Part shown: positions 11,462 to 22,670 of the stretch, in pieces
How positions within the stretch are numbered: the first letter of the stretch is position 1
Layout: each line of letters starts with the position of its first letter
From: Argyresthia goedartella
Lineage: Eukaryota; Arthropoda; Insecta; Lepidoptera; Argyresthiidae
Reading direction: 5' to 3'
Assembly (NCBI GenBank): GCA_949825045.1
Contig: OX463820.1
Location: 5,902,501 to 5,966,500 of the forward strand
Length of the DNA stretch: 64,000 bases
Position numbers and translations under genes: made by a program
Notes under the pieces: generated by a model
Database searches by the model: none
Told to the model about the DNA's origin: nothing
Seen by the model: the letters and a program-made list of their open reading frames with translations, nothing else

Positions 11462-11680
11462 ACTGTCGAGTTATTTATACCACTTACAACTTAGGAACGG
11501 CTGGACTGATTTTAATGATATCTTATTTGTTAGATTGGTCTCGGCCCCGAATAGAGGAATATCTATTAAAATATCGGAAAAGATCACAAAAAAAATAAGT
11601 ATACGTAGTTTTTTTTCTTTTTTAATTAATTAAGTTTGAATTCCGCCGTATTTCGCTGTTGACTTCTCGGGATCAGCTAG
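11462..11680 (+). mobile_element. Helitron-like repeat, 3' portion
   Basis: It contains CTTAGGAACGGCTGGACTGATTTTAATGA in its first third and ends CGGGATCAGCTAG followed by T. The CTAG end with a T flank, preceded by GATCAG, matches the ends of the elements at 43994 and 44722. Helitrons classically end in CTRR before T. The 5' TC end is not identified here. Confidence 0.45.
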
Positions 11681-12474
11681 TATGAAATATGAGTTTGGAA
11701 TTGCTTCTTCAATGTATTCAGGAGTACCACAGCAGCGCCGCCGCCGCCGAGACGAATCAGTCTCACACTTCGAATTTGAAGAATTTCTGTAAATCTAGTG
11801 TAACTTAGAACTGTAAGCACTGCAAAGCAAAACAAACAAAGCATCACGCCTTTTCCCATTAAGAGTGAAAAGAAATAGATTGGAGTATAGACGGGAAACT
11901 CATGTAATTTTTATAGTCTCTCGAAGGTTTGTCATTGTTCGCACTGCGCCCCCAGAGCCGACAGAAAAATTAGCACGTACGAATGAAACCATTGTGTAGG
12001 TAACCTAGCGGTTATCAAACACACACGACGGAGCTAGCTCGGACATTTGTTGTTAGACAGTCGGGCGTGAACTGCACCAATAGACAGCTATGGATTTCCA
12101 GTCAGGGTTGAGTGGGTTTAGGGGAAAATATTCGAAACATGATTTTGTTTTGACAACGGGTGAATGTTCGCTAGCTTTGACAGCGAGGAAACTCTAGTAC
12201 ATGCCTTTGAACGGGGTATTATTCACCGAGCTGCAGTAACTATATTTAAATGATAGATACCCCAAAATGCTAATGGGGTAAAACTTCGTGAACATTGTGA
12301 ACTCAAAAATAAGAGCCATGTATAGACAGAAGTACTATTTTTTTATGGAACTGATACGCCATTAGCTTTTCGATGGGCTTTAAAATTTAAAGATCTTTTC
12401 TGAAACTCATTGATAGAGACCAAACAAGAGACGTAGTTTTGAAGGAGCTGAACTGACCGTAACCGGCGAGCGTC
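11681..12474. other. No recognised feature
   Basis: A GCCGCCGCCG trinucleotide patch lies near 11735-11745. The remainder is unique, with no family motif in any frame. Confidence 0.45.
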
Positions 12475-12942
12475 AATAGTAGTTTATGTGACTGCTGCAT
12501 AATGGAGGGCATTAAAACTCGAGAGTGGGTTTATGAAGCGAGGCGAAGGGGTTTTTCATAATAATATCACTCGAGAGTTTTAATGCCTAATTATGTACAG
12601 TTACATACACTAGTTTATCTACACACATATCATAAGCTCTCTTTGATGTGTTCAGGAACCGCATGTTTGACCGGCATTGTGGTTCTGCAGTTGTTTAGCT
12701 TGTTCTGTAGTACCAACTTCACGCAGACGGGCGTCGGCGTTCGAAATTTGAATGTCAGTACCAACTTCACAGACAAACTAGGGACGGCACGCGGGTGGGC
12801 GTCGGCGTTCGAAATTTGAATGTATTATGTGTAGTTTTCCAGATACGAAACGAGTTTTTACCAAGTAGTTTAACATAATGCTGATCGTAAGGTGCGGTTT
12901 TTGAACGCAGTAAAGAGGGTTTATGATACGTGTGTAGATAAA
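12475..12942 (+). repeat. Family A fold-back repeat, copy 2
   Basis: Near-complete copy with both inverted-repeat systems. Hairpin arms at 12508-12527 and 12568-12587 match at 18 of 20 positions and extend imperfectly to about 30 bp. The outer pair TTTATCTACACACATATCAT (from 12616) and ATGATACGTGTGTAGATAAA (ending 12942) is about 50 bp with mismatches. It carries an internal duplication: the CCAACTTCAC...TTCGAAATTTGAATGT segment occurs at 12709-12756 and again, longer, at 12757-12833. Confidence 0.85.
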
Positions 12943-14184
12943 CATTATTATGTTCTGTTGCTAACAAGTTATTATGATATGTATTCACTTATTTAGAGGT
13001 TGAATGCGTTGCCTAAGTAAACGATCTCATCGCATTTTCCCCGTCTACTTTGGCTCGGCAGATGAAGCCAAGCAGGCCAAACGAAACCGCGCGGGTTCGA
13101 GCCAAAAATCCTCACCTTCAAACGAGACTTGTAACTCCTGTCTGCCAATTCCTTTTCATCGGCACAACTCAAGGCAATGCTTGATGCATTTTCGCGGCAT
13201 TCATCGGCGCGTTTTATTTAGCAGACTGCAGAGCCAGTGGCGAAACTTCCAAGCATCAAAAATATACTTTAAACATCGGGTTGTAAGGTCGGAAAAGGAG
13301 GTAGTAGCCGGAACGGCTAACTCAAAATGTAACGTTCAAAAGTCTAGATTCAAAAGACTATTGAGGATCAGTGGATTGGAACGGTTCGCGGGTCTGCCTT
13401 TTATCGGGTGGAGACTGAAGTGAGGTTTCAGAACGGATGCTGGCTCAGATTGTGTCTTGTCGTCGAGTCATCGGATTCGTTTTGTGTTTTCCTCAGGAGG
13501 ACGCCGTCTGTTCCAGTTTTATTGGGTTTCGGAACTGCGGTGGTGCGGTTTTAAGAGTTGCATTTTCACTGGTGCGGAGACCTGACTTTTGTTCTATGTT
13601 TAGATGATTCCAAATATCAGGAAATAATGTAGTCTACTTGGGGCGGTTACGAACGCGTAATTGAACTAAATTAAACTCCAATTATATTCAGTAAGCAAAA
13701 AAATAAAAACCAACTTACAAGAAAAGGATAAAAAACAAAAAAATGTCCCACATGTAACCAAAAACCCGGAACTACCTCTTCTCTCCTAAATAACGCAAAA
13801 AGCACCTTACTCATCACAAAAGGCTTTATCGCAGCCTTTTCCGAGGGAAAAAAACTACCAGATTCCATTACTAGAAATAAAAGGAGACGGTATATTCATC
13901 GGCACCAGGAGGCGGGAACAATAAAATCGGAATCATCGAATTACGAAGAAAGGCCCGGGAATCGATAAGCTGGGCAGGCTCGTAAATATCCGCCAGAGAC
14001 GTTTTAGGCTCTCGATCGCTCGGCGAAGATTTGGTAAGCGAAAGTTTATAAAGGGATAGGAGATATGACATGAATATGTTGTCAGCTGGGGTGGCATAGG
14101 CACACATTGTGTAATGTACCGTATTTGGCGAACGCTTGTAAATAGGATCGACATGACATCAATATATAGCATGGTTTCGAGATC
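12943..14184. other. GC-richer unique block, no gene supported
   Basis: The segment 13000-13570 has noticeably higher GC than its surroundings and a 139-codon open frame (13004-13423, +). The translated protein is rich in Arg, Ser and Lys and shows no family motif or conserved domain, so I do not call it a gene. A conserved non-coding element or an unrecognised exon remains possible. The rest of the stretch shows nothing. Confidence 0.4.
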
Positions 14185-14404
14185 GTGATTACTCGTGGTT
14201 CGTACCGAGTTCGAGTCCCGGTGGGGACAAATATTTGTTTGATGAGAACGGATGTTTGTACCCTAGTCATGGTTGTTTATCTATCTAAGTATACTATTTA
14301 TCTATATAAGTATGTGATTCGTTGTCTAGTACCCAAGATACAGGGAATCCTAGTTTGGGGCTAGATCAATGTGTGTAAATAGTGTCCAAGGTGTTATTAT
14401 TATT
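14185..14404 (+). mobile_element. Metulj-type tRNA SINE, copy 2 (head diverged)
   Basis: A B box (GAGTTCGAGTCCCGGTGGGG) is followed by ACAAATATTTGTTTGATGAG, the body and a clean end (AGTGTCCAAGGTGTTATTATT). Upstream of the B box the head does not match other copies, so the A box is lost. Confidence 0.8.
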
Positions 14405-15249
14405 GTACCATATTTTTCTGGTTCAGTAAATACCCACATACATATGTGTTTACAGAAACACTGAAACACTTAAAATAATGGTCACGCTACTTTTCAATTT
14501 ACAACCTCTCTGAAAACAAACCATCTTTTCAAATCACGTTAAAGTAAAAACGTAAAATGAAAACATAGATAGACCATCCGGTTCACAGTTGTTTAACCAC
14601 TGACACGTATTATCAAACTAGAGATTTAAGACCGGTATATAACCGATCTGTTAAATACCAATTGATCACGAATTTTTTTTCTATATGTAGTAGTTTCGGC
14701 ATGAAATACATATTCAACCGATTTAACCGAACAATAGGCCTATTAAGTATATAGTACCTAATTGTAGACCTATCCTAGTGTGATTATTTGATGAAAGTAA
14801 GTTGTGTTAATTTTTTGCTTCACTACCCCGAAATCACTATATTTTAAGATGTGAAGATAGAGGCATACAGTGTATTATGGTTTATATTTAGCTTTTCTTC
14901 GCTAGAGCATTTTTTTGGATTAGATAGAAACAGCTGTTATGTATTATACAGAATGTACTACTTTTCTATATCCAATATAGTAAAATCACAAACTGCCATT
15001 AAAGCATTATGCCTGTTTTATTTCCTCTTTTAGGTCTACGGTAAAATATCAAATTTCAGTCAGCAACAGGGCTTTATGCTTTACTCCTATTGTTAAGGTT
15101 ACCAGCGTCGCGTCGTGACATTCTTAATTGTTTTTATATTGAATCATTAATTTTATAGTTCAAAGATTGTGGCAACGGAAGCCTACTGCGAGGAACTAAA
15201 TTATCAAACTAGCCTTTTATGAAGTATTTCAGCTAAAGATTCAGATAAT
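14405..15249. other. No recognised feature
   Basis: Unique AT-rich DNA. The frame 14851-15033 is short and hydrophobic, with no motif. Confidence 0.5.
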
Positions 15250-15565
15250 AATAGTAGTTTACGTGACTGATACATAATGCCTATTTATGTACAGTTACAT
15301 ACACTCGTTTATCTACACACATATCATAAGATCTCTTTGATGAGTTCAGGAACCGCATGTTCGACCGGCATTGTGGCATTGATAATTGCTCTGCACTTGT
15401 TTAGCTTGTTCAGTAGTAACAAACTTCACAGAAAACTAGGGGAAGCACGCAGGCAGGTGTCAACGTTTTAAATTTGAATGTTATAATTTGTCGAAACGTG
15501 CATGCTGTTCGTAACGTGCGGTTTTTGGACGCAGTAAAGAGGGTTATGATACGTGTGTAGATAAA
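15250..15565 (+). repeat. Family A fold-back repeat, copy 3 (first hairpin deleted)
   Basis: It begins AATAGTAGTTTACGTGACTG, then jumps directly to ATGCCTATTTATGTACAGTT, so one arm and the loop of the first hairpin are missing. The outer inverted pair is retained, ending ATGATACGTGTGTAGATAAA. Loss of exactly one stem is what a hairpin-mediated replication or excision slip would leave. Confidence 0.8.
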
Positions 15566-16552
15566 GATATATAAAAGTTTACATTCTTAAAGAAATTATA
15601 ACTGACTTTTAGCAATACGGTAATTGACAAGGTAGTCCAATAAATCTAGAAACGTGTCTCAAGCTGAACCTATTTCAACAAAAACTTTTGACAATATCAG
15701 AATTGAATATTTCCAGCTGTTGTATTTTATTAAGTCAAATTTTGTGTTAAAAAGACAGCATTTGACTTTGACGTCACATGCCAGTATTCAGATAAGGCTC
15801 AAAACAAGAACATCACCATGGCAACCATTTTCATTCTGATACGCGATAATGGCCTTTATTAGCCTTTTACCAAGACTTGTTTTAAGACGGTCATGTTAAT
15901 TTTGCCGATCGCTTTAGGTTCCTAAACTAAACCGACTTAAGACGTTGTAGTCACCCCCTTGATAAGAAAATATTTTCGTTCTCGAAAATAAAAACCAATG
16001 ATGGAATGTAACAAATCATTTCTAGGACCCATAAATCTGCCGCCAAAAGGCATTTCAATGAATATTCATATCCACGGTTTACCACAACGAGAGTTATTAT
16101 GACGTGTTTATTCATTCATTGAGAGCTGTTGGAAATTCATTCATTGGTTCATTAACCTGTGGTTGACAGGGGCCTGGCTATTGTTGTGTGCTATTTGACA
16201 GCTCCTGATGATATAGGATGATACGTTTACTATTTGGCCATACATTTGCTATTAATCACTGAACTCTGTACTTATAAATTATCTTATTTTCAAACTTATT
16301 TCCTAAGGTCCGAACGCACCGCTGACCTCGGAAAGGCATGGTGTCACTGTCTCTCGCTCGGGAAATGGTATATTTACAGAGCAGACTTAAAACAAAATAC
16401 AGATTATTTTATTCTTTTCTTTGGTGCGTGATGAATGTGGTTAATATGGGGAGAGGACACCTAAACAAACAAAAGAATGTTAGGAAATATTGAACCTAAA
16501 GTGTTACGTTAGCGAGATCATTGGAAGTAAAGATAAATGTGTGGGAACATCA
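15566..16552. other. No recognised feature
   Basis: Unique sequence. Short frames at 15654-15839 and 16234-16431 lack any recognisable motif. Confidence 0.5.
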
Positions 16553-16870
16553 TCATCATGTAGTAAGGGTCTTGTCCTCCCCTGTCGTTGCAGCAAGCTC
16601 CAGGACTCTCTATCTTTGGCCTTGGTCTTCATCTCCTGATACGATCCACTATTGCTCCAAGTCCTTATTTGATCTGCATATTTCGCCCTAGGACGCCCGC
16701 GTTGGCGTTTGCCTTCAAGCTTGCCTTATTGTAAAGAGGAGACCTTCGTGCCTTATTAGGTGTCCTAAACACTTTGCTCCTGTGTTTTCTATGGTTCGTA
16801 TGATAGCTCGGGTATCTTTGCCCATTCGTAGGACCGCCTCGTTTATTCTCCTCTCTGTTCAGCTAAGCAT
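16553..16870 (-). pseudogene. RTE-clade LINE RT C-terminus, frameshifted
   Basis: Read on the minus strand, one frame gives ...NEAVLRMGKDTRAIIRTI and CLGHLIRHEGLL, the 'lGH.lRh' motif of RTE-type elements. After a frameshift near 16725 a second frame gives GKLEGKRQRGRPRAKYADQI and DRESW, the classic 'GkieGkR.rGRPr..w.ddi' and 'a.DR..W' tail. The palm domain is absent. This is a dead 5'-truncated copy. Confidence 0.8.
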
Positions 16871-17755
16871 TAGCACGAGAACATTGATTCTATAATTCCA
16901 ATTATATTAGAATACAGTGGTCTATTTGGTCAGCAGTCAGCAGCAGTAAGGCCAACGGGCCCCACAATAAAGAGGAATAAAGTAACATTTTCATGTGGAG
17001 TGGTCACGTAGCGGTAATATTTCCTCGTGTCTACGACTAGTCTAGTCTAGTGTTAGACTTCCACTCTGTTACTAGGAACTGTCGCGTGTCCACGCCAACT
17101 TTGCAGAAACTTCTGTGGGAGTGTGCTAATGTAATTGTCTACTTTGTGACACGTTGTCTACTGTACAGACTTACCCATTGTGTAGACTGCGTACACTCAC
17201 TTTTGTAACCTAAATTTTACCAAACGTATTAGCTATTTTCCTACTTAGTTACTAGATACAGAGTCCTACTAAAGTTTGAGTGACATTTATGCTTGGATTA
17301 AGCTCTGCTTACAAAAGAATATATATTTTTTAATTAGTGCATGGTTGTGTACTAAAGATTCCAGATTTACACATATCTCTGTAAACCTTGTCTCAAATTC
17401 TCAGACATTGTTCAAATAACAAGAGAAAATATTCTCACAAGCCCAAACACTTGTTCTTCAACAGTTTCAAAGACAACCGTTATACAACCCCTTGTGAATG
17501 AGGGTGAGCACACAACACGAGGCAAGCAAGGATTACTTATCGCACACTAGATACGCGTAACGGCCAATGACGACGTGTCCCGGAATTTACGAACGTGCGG
17601 GCCCACTGGTGACCCCGTAACTCTGTCCTTTTAGGGCCCAGTGAGAGGAGAGAAACATATTTTTACCAATCTTTTCGTTTTTTGTATCCGAATAAGTGCA
17701 TTTTATTGCTTTCATTTAGTTTCATTTAGTCTGTTCGTCTGTAAGCAAATCTTGC
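16871..17755. other. No recognised feature
   Basis: No gene or repeat that I recognise. GTCTACGACTAGTCTAGTCTAG near 17029-17050 is a short repeat. Confidence 0.45.
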
Positions 17756-18052
17756 AAGTTAAATTTGACCCACTTCCCGATTTCCGATACATCTGAAATT
17801 TTGCGTGCATATTTTTAATGACATAGAGCTTATCAGCAGAAGGTCGCCCTGGGAACTCTGTAATAAGATGACGCAACCCTATCGAGTTTAGCCTCGTTTT
17901 ATTTGTCTTGACAAGTACTCTGGTCCCAGATGATATCCAGGTTCTGATGATGGAACTGGAAGGTGGCCATGGGAACACTGTAATAAAACGACTCAACCCC
18001 ATCGAGTTTGGGCTCGTCGGATTTGTCTTGACAATTTCTTTGGGCCTAGATT
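17756..18052 (+). repeat. Interspersed repeat with internal 76-bp duplication
   Basis: Two related segments, 17839-17914 and 17959-18034, lie 120 bp apart. Each runs GAAGGT.GCC..GGGAAC.CTGTAATAA, then ATCGAGTTT.G.CTCGT, then ATTTGTCTTGACAA. I recall this unit as a moderately repeated lepidopteran sequence; its class is unknown to me. The antisense frame at 17712-18002 is incidental. Confidence 0.6.
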
Positions 18053-18139
18053 AGTTTCTGACTATATAATAAAAGTTTATTTAAAAAAAATGCTTGTTTT
18101 GTTTTAAACGCTGAACTGGTACCACTGCAACATATTTCA

Positions 18140-18427
18140 TTGCTTTAGTGAATAAATAAATATAAATAAATATTAGAGGACAATCTCACAAATCGAACTA
18201 GGCCCATAGTAAGCTCAACAAGGCTCAATAGTAATAAATGTGCTATGGGTACTAGACGACGATATATTTAATAGAGATAAATACTTATGTAAATACATAG
18301 AAACATCCAAGTCTAAGAAACAATATGCATGCTCATCAGACAAATATTTGCCCTTACCAGGATTCGAATCCAGGACCGTCAGCTTCGCAGGCAGGGTCAC
18401 TACCCGCTAGGCTAAACCGGTCGTCAA
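18140..18427 (-). mobile_element. tRNA-derived SINE, family SINE-B, near full-length
   Basis: On the minus strand: GACCGGTTTAGCCTAGCGGG (A-box-like TAGCCTAGCGGG), AGTGACCCTGCC, a B box (GGATTCGAATCCTGG), GTAAGGGCAAATATTTGTC, the body, and an end with GAGATTGTCCTCTAATATT followed by an AT-rich tail. The A- and B-box spacing is tRNA-like. Homologous to 4239-4455. Confidence 0.8.
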
Positions 18428-18529
18428 ATATGACTGGGTATCAAATAAAACATTCATATGCCTGTGATTTTACTGCAATATTAGATTTTTGTGGAGTCCA
18501 AGAAAATATACAGAAAATTTAAGACGTAA

Positions 18530-19057
18530 ATAATGTAGAAAGACCTGATAATATATTATTACACTAAACAATAGTCAACACATATAACCGAAAATACTAG
18601 AGACGGACCGAAGGTTCAGTTTCGGCCAAGTTTCGGGCAAAAATGAGCTTACGGCCAAGGTTACAGATTTGACATAAAACCGACCGAATCTTCGGTTCGC
18701 CCGAAACATACGATTTCTATCTGATATATACCTTCAGTTCTCCGACGAGCTGCGACTAACCAATATATACATATTGGTGTAACAATTACAAACGAATTTG
18801 TATTGTTTCAAATTACACGTAGAAAAACGTACATTATGAAAGGCAATTACTTTCTCCAAGAAATTTAACTAAAATCCAGGGAATAGTGTAAATTTTCACG
18901 ACTGTAAAAAGTGTCTGTTTCGGTTTCGGCCGAAACTAGGTTAGAAGCCGAAGCTTCGGTTTCGGTTTTAGCCGAAAATCCACTTTCGGTCGGTCGTTAG
19001 AAAATACATGTACAAAGGCGAGCTAACAAGAGATTTATTACAGCAAACCTACAGGAT
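18530..19057 (-). mobile_element. RTE-like LINE 3' UTR, split by a MITE
   Basis: The right part (19008-19057) is ATGTACAAAGGCGAGCT...AGAGATTTATTACAGCAAACC, the minus-strand RTE tail. The left part (18530-18597), read on the minus strand, continues it with GTATTTTCGGTTATATGTG and TTTAGTGTAATAATA, matching the order seen at 3070-3120. The two halves are separated exactly by the hAT-like element at 18598-18999 and its target duplication. Confidence 0.65.
18598..18999. mobile_element. hAT-like MITE with 8-bp target duplication
   Basis: The ends TAGAGACGGACCGAA and TTCGGTCGGTCGTTA are inverted repeats (13 of 15 match). Both sides carry GAAAATAC (18590-18597 and 19000-19007), an 8-bp target-site duplication as hAT transposases make. 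The interior is full of TTCGG/CCGAA motifs, e.g. GTTTCGGTTTCGGCCGAAAC. At 402 bp with no coding frame it is non-autonomous. Confidence 0.85.
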
Positions 19058-19402
19058 ATTTCTATTAGTATCCAAAAACACTCTTCTCAATATTTCTAAA
19101 CAATATCTTAAAGAAGCCCTTCCCTGCGTGAGCTGATAGCTGATTGTAAATCGGTGCAATGGCGCGGAAGGTCCCTCGGGTTTCCGGGTGTGCCGAGCGA
19201 TCCCTAATCTCTCGTTACCGGGATATTGGGTTAGAGTATCAGGGCACGTTGGCAGCTCCTCGGAGACTATTTATTGTTGAGCAATTTTGTGATTACTGGA
19301 AAGAGCTTCGTGAACTTATCATGCACTGAACGGTACCTTGTTGTTATGATGAGGGATTATCTGTCATACATACCCGAGGCAAGTGGCGATTAATCGAAAA
19401 AA
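19058..19402. other. No recognised feature
   Basis: A slightly GC-richer unique segment. No frame with a family motif. Confidence 0.5.
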
Positions 19403-20067
19403 TATTTCATAATTCACCAAGTTAAAAACTTAAAAAACCGACTTCAAGTTCAAGGCCTATTTCTTTCCCCCAGGTCGTGATACGAATGAAGTCTGTGTAC
19501 ATGAAAAGTCCTCATCAAAACTTTTGCTGCACGGAACCACAAACCAAAACGTCATCTGTGTATTTTTAAGGGTTCCGTAGAGAAACAACGAACCCTTATA
19601 GTTTCGTCAAGTCTGTCTGTCCGTCCGTATGTCACAGCAACTTTATGCAGAAACTATTAGGACTTCACAGTTGAAATTTGGTATGTAGATGTATTCTGTA
19701 AACCGCTTTACGATTTTTATACAAAATTTAAAAAAATCAAATAATTAAAGGCCTCTCCATACATGGAAATGAAACCAAACATTTTTTTTTTCATCAAACA
19801 TATAGATGTGTGGTGTCTATAGATAGATCTTGAGAAATGACGTTGAGGTCCCTGAAATCATTTTTCCTCAAAGTAAATCGTTAAAAAGACAGACCCTTCC
19901 AAAGTTCCTTCCTTTTATAAGGGACCACCTCTGAAGTATATCCTGCCAACCAAAACAAGAATCATCAAAATCGGTTCATAATGAACGGAGTAATCGCGTA
20001 ACAAACATACAAAAAAAACAGACGAATTAAGAATCTCCTCCTTTTTGAAGTTTGTTGAAAATAGTGG
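19403..20067 (+). mobile_element. 'CCGACTTCAA' repeat (E1), interrupted
   Basis: It starts AATTCACCAAGTTAAAAACT then AACCGACTTCAAGTTCAAG, and ends ATCTCCTCCTTTTTGAAGTT, so the ends form an imperfect inverted pair. The left (AACCAAAACGTCATCTGTGT) and right (ACAAGAATCATCAAAATCGG) halves are contiguous in the related copy at 59245-59573, showing that about 19566-19900 here is inserted material. Confidence 0.7.
19566..19900 (+). repeat. GTTCCGTAC-family repeat nested in E1
   Basis: It begins AAGGGTTCCGTAGAGAAACA and contains GTCTGTCTGTCCGTCCG and TGTAAACCGCTTTACGATTT, which recur in the inverted copy at 20716-21240. The right boundary is blurred by decay. The E1 halves flanking it are continuous elsewhere. 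Confidence 0.7.
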
Positions 20068-20367
20068 CACGTGATGGGCAGAAATGAGTTCAAACAAGAG
20101 TTTCACAAGTGTGACACTGATGTTCCTCAACAGCAGACAAAACTCCTGGTGTCAACGTAAATATATGACAGTTAAGCTTCTCCCATAGCGGTCCAACGAA
20201 GGAAGAGGCAAAAAAAAACGTGTTATAAGCATTTCCCTAAATCTATTTTTTTTTGATAATGATTGAATTTTGAATCTTGATAAATTTATTTGAGCAACCG
20301 TCCGTCCAATAGGTCATAGGTCTATCGCAAAATGCAGTGTGCACGTAAATTTCAAGTAGCTTTTTTT

Positions 20368-20609
20368 ATAATACCTTGGACACTATTGACACACATTGAT
20401 CTAGCCCCAAACTAGAATTCCCTGTATCTTGGTTACTAGACATCGATACAAATACGTATATAGATAAATATAATACTTAGATAGATAAACAACCATGACA
20501 AGGATACAAACATCCGTTCTCATCAAACAAATATTTGCCCCCACCGGGACTCGAACCCGGGACCCTTGGCTTCGTAGGCAGGGTCACTGCCGACTCGGCC
20601 ATTCGGGTC
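20368..20609 (-). mobile_element. Metulj-type tRNA SINE, copy 3
   Basis: Near-complete. Minus strand: CCGAATGGCCGAGTCGGCAG head, GGTTCGAGTCCCGGTGGGGG B box, ATTTGTTTGATGAGAACGGA body, ending GTGTCCAAGGTATTATAAAA. The protein-like frames over it are incidental to the SINE. Confidence 0.9.
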
Positions 20610-20715
20610 TTTTATTACCAAGTAAATCGATTTGCATTGAACGATGCCAGTATCATATTAGTAATGCTTATATGTATAGCATCACGCCAGAAGGACGCCA
20701 ATCCTTATGGGATGT

Positions 20716-21240
20716 AAAAAAGTGGTCAAGTGCGAGTCGGACTCGCCCATGAAGGGTTCCGTTGTAGCAAGTAATTATGTGACTGGATGTTTGTGTTGTA
20801 ACTTTGTTTTTCATAGTGTATGTATGAATGACAAAGTTATCTTTGCGGTTTTTAAAACTGCTTATTTTATTTTATTCAAACCAGTTTTCGTTGAAAGTCT
20901 GTACATACACAGCATATATTTTTTGTAGATTTTTCACTCTCTTACTTTAAAAGTTAGAATTCAGGAACCTCAACGACATTTTGAAAGACCTATCTATATA
21001 CACCCCACACATATAGGTTTGATAAAAAAAATATTTTTGGTTTCAGTTAATTATTTTAAATTTTTGGTTTCCGTTAATTATTTTAAATTTTCAATTTTTG
21101 TATAAAAATCGTAAAGCGGTTCACAGAATACATCTACAACTAATTTTCAACTGTGTAGTCTTCATAGTTTTAGACAGACGGACGGACAGACAGACTTGAC
21201 GAAACTATAAGGCTTCGTTGTTTCTCTACGGAACCCTAAA
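20716..21240 (-). repeat. GTTCCGTAC-family repeat, long subtype with both ends
   Basis: The plus strand opens AAAGTGGTCAAGTGCGAGTC and ACTCGCCCATGAAGGGTTCC, and closes TGTTTCTCTACGGAACCCTA. It thus carries both known termini in inverted relation to 19566-19900, with which it shares ACCGCTTTACGATTTTTAT on the minus strand. An internal GGTTTC.GTTAATTATTTTAAATTTT duplication lies at about 21037-21090. Confidence 0.8.
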
Positions 21241-22564
21241 AAGGACAGATGTTCCACGTTTAGCCAGAAATCAAACACTTTTTGCTTGAAAGGGGACCAG
21301 TCAATCACCGCTCGCCTGCTTTTACTTTTCTCCAACGCCTTTAACATAAAGTAAAACCTCCTAAAAGCAATCTCAACTTTGATATCGGAAACCTAACCGT
21401 CAAACGAATTCTCACAAATCAAACAGGTTTCCTCTGAAGCGATTCATATTATATTTTCGTTTTCTTTCGACACTGAAATATTGAAAAGTAATGGAACTTT
21501 CACGCCTCATTTCATGCGAGTTTTTGAAGTTGAAATCTCATATTGCATCTGCATAGTTAACTAGGTCGTATATTTTTTCTCCAGAATCGTGACAACGTGT
21601 AGTAAACCAAAAGGGTAACAAATATCCAAACTATAAGACTATTTTGATAAACTTAAACATTTATGTTTTCAACATCACCTCATTGCCATAAATTAGTTGG
21701 CCGTAATAGTAATAGACAATAAACACATAGAGTAAGTCATTTATATCAAAGCAAATCCCGAAAAAGAAATAATTATTGGTTTTGGGTAATGTAGTTCCTT
21801 AGCTATAAAAATATTTGTAAAGTTAGATACATAATATTCCGATCTTCAATCATAGCTATTTATATGTATGATGAATGATATCTTTTTAAGTTGACGTATT
21901 TTATGTATATCTTAATTTTATATTCCCAATGATTTCACTTAGACTTCCACTTCACAAATAGCAATCATAGCTATATCGAAATGTTGTCCGTAATTCCAGA
22001 AAAAAAACCTTACACAATTGGTCCAACTCCGCGTCTGTCGTTTTCGTTTATGGGGCAACTTTTTACTGGCTTCGTTTAGGGTAGTCCATAAACTTAGAGA
22101 CGAACTTGTGCTCGCTCGCAAATCACGACTAGGAACGAACTACAGAAAGAGCAACGCACCTTCGAATAAAAGTTTTATTAAGTTGTGTACTGATTAGGAT
22201 TGACTGAGGATCTGAAAATATGTTTTTTTATATCAAGTTAGCGCGAAACATCCACTTCGCAAAGTCTAATTTGCAAAATGACTATTTAGCATTCATTTTA
22301 CTAAGAATGTATACCGATTTCAATAAAAACTTCATGTGCCTTCCAAATCAATTACAAGAATAGGACACACCACATTCTCTCCACATGTATTTTCCCGAAA
22401 ACCGCAATAAAAAGCACATCTACTGAAAGCGGGGCACACACGTGCTATAAATCTCTGCTAGTGCTAGAATTAATTCATTTCCCCACTACACGGTGGTGGG
22501 TGCTTCCTTATTGGCCCTACTCTTAGTAACGAAGTTCAGTTCTCGCAATGTTATGCCCAGGTTG
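21241..22564. other. No recognised feature
   Basis: Unique AT-rich DNA. Frames at 21162-21347 and 21939-22121 show no motif. Confidence 0.5.
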
Positions 22565-22670
22565 TGCATGTTTGTGACGTTGCTGTTTCTGGTTCCCCCG
22601 ACACAGGGAATCCTAGTGTGGAGCCAGAAGCAATGTTTGTGCCTGTTTGTAAATGTTACGTTATAATATA
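22565..22670 (+). mobile_element. SINE-C 3' half fragment
   Basis: GTGACGTTGCTGTTTCTGGT, CCCGACACAGGGAATCCTAG and GGAGCCAGAAGCAATG match the lower half of SINE-C. The tRNA-like head is absent. Confidence 0.7.

Noticed and set aside
13004..13423. 139-codon open frame, longest outside LINE remnants
   Set aside because: Arg/Ser/Lys-rich translation, no domain or motif, in a GC-richer block where long frames arise by chance.
20495..20752. Frames reading ...LEPGTLGF... or ...PTGTRTRDPW
   Set aside because: Typical translations of the tRNA-derived head of the Metulj SINE, also seen over other copies.
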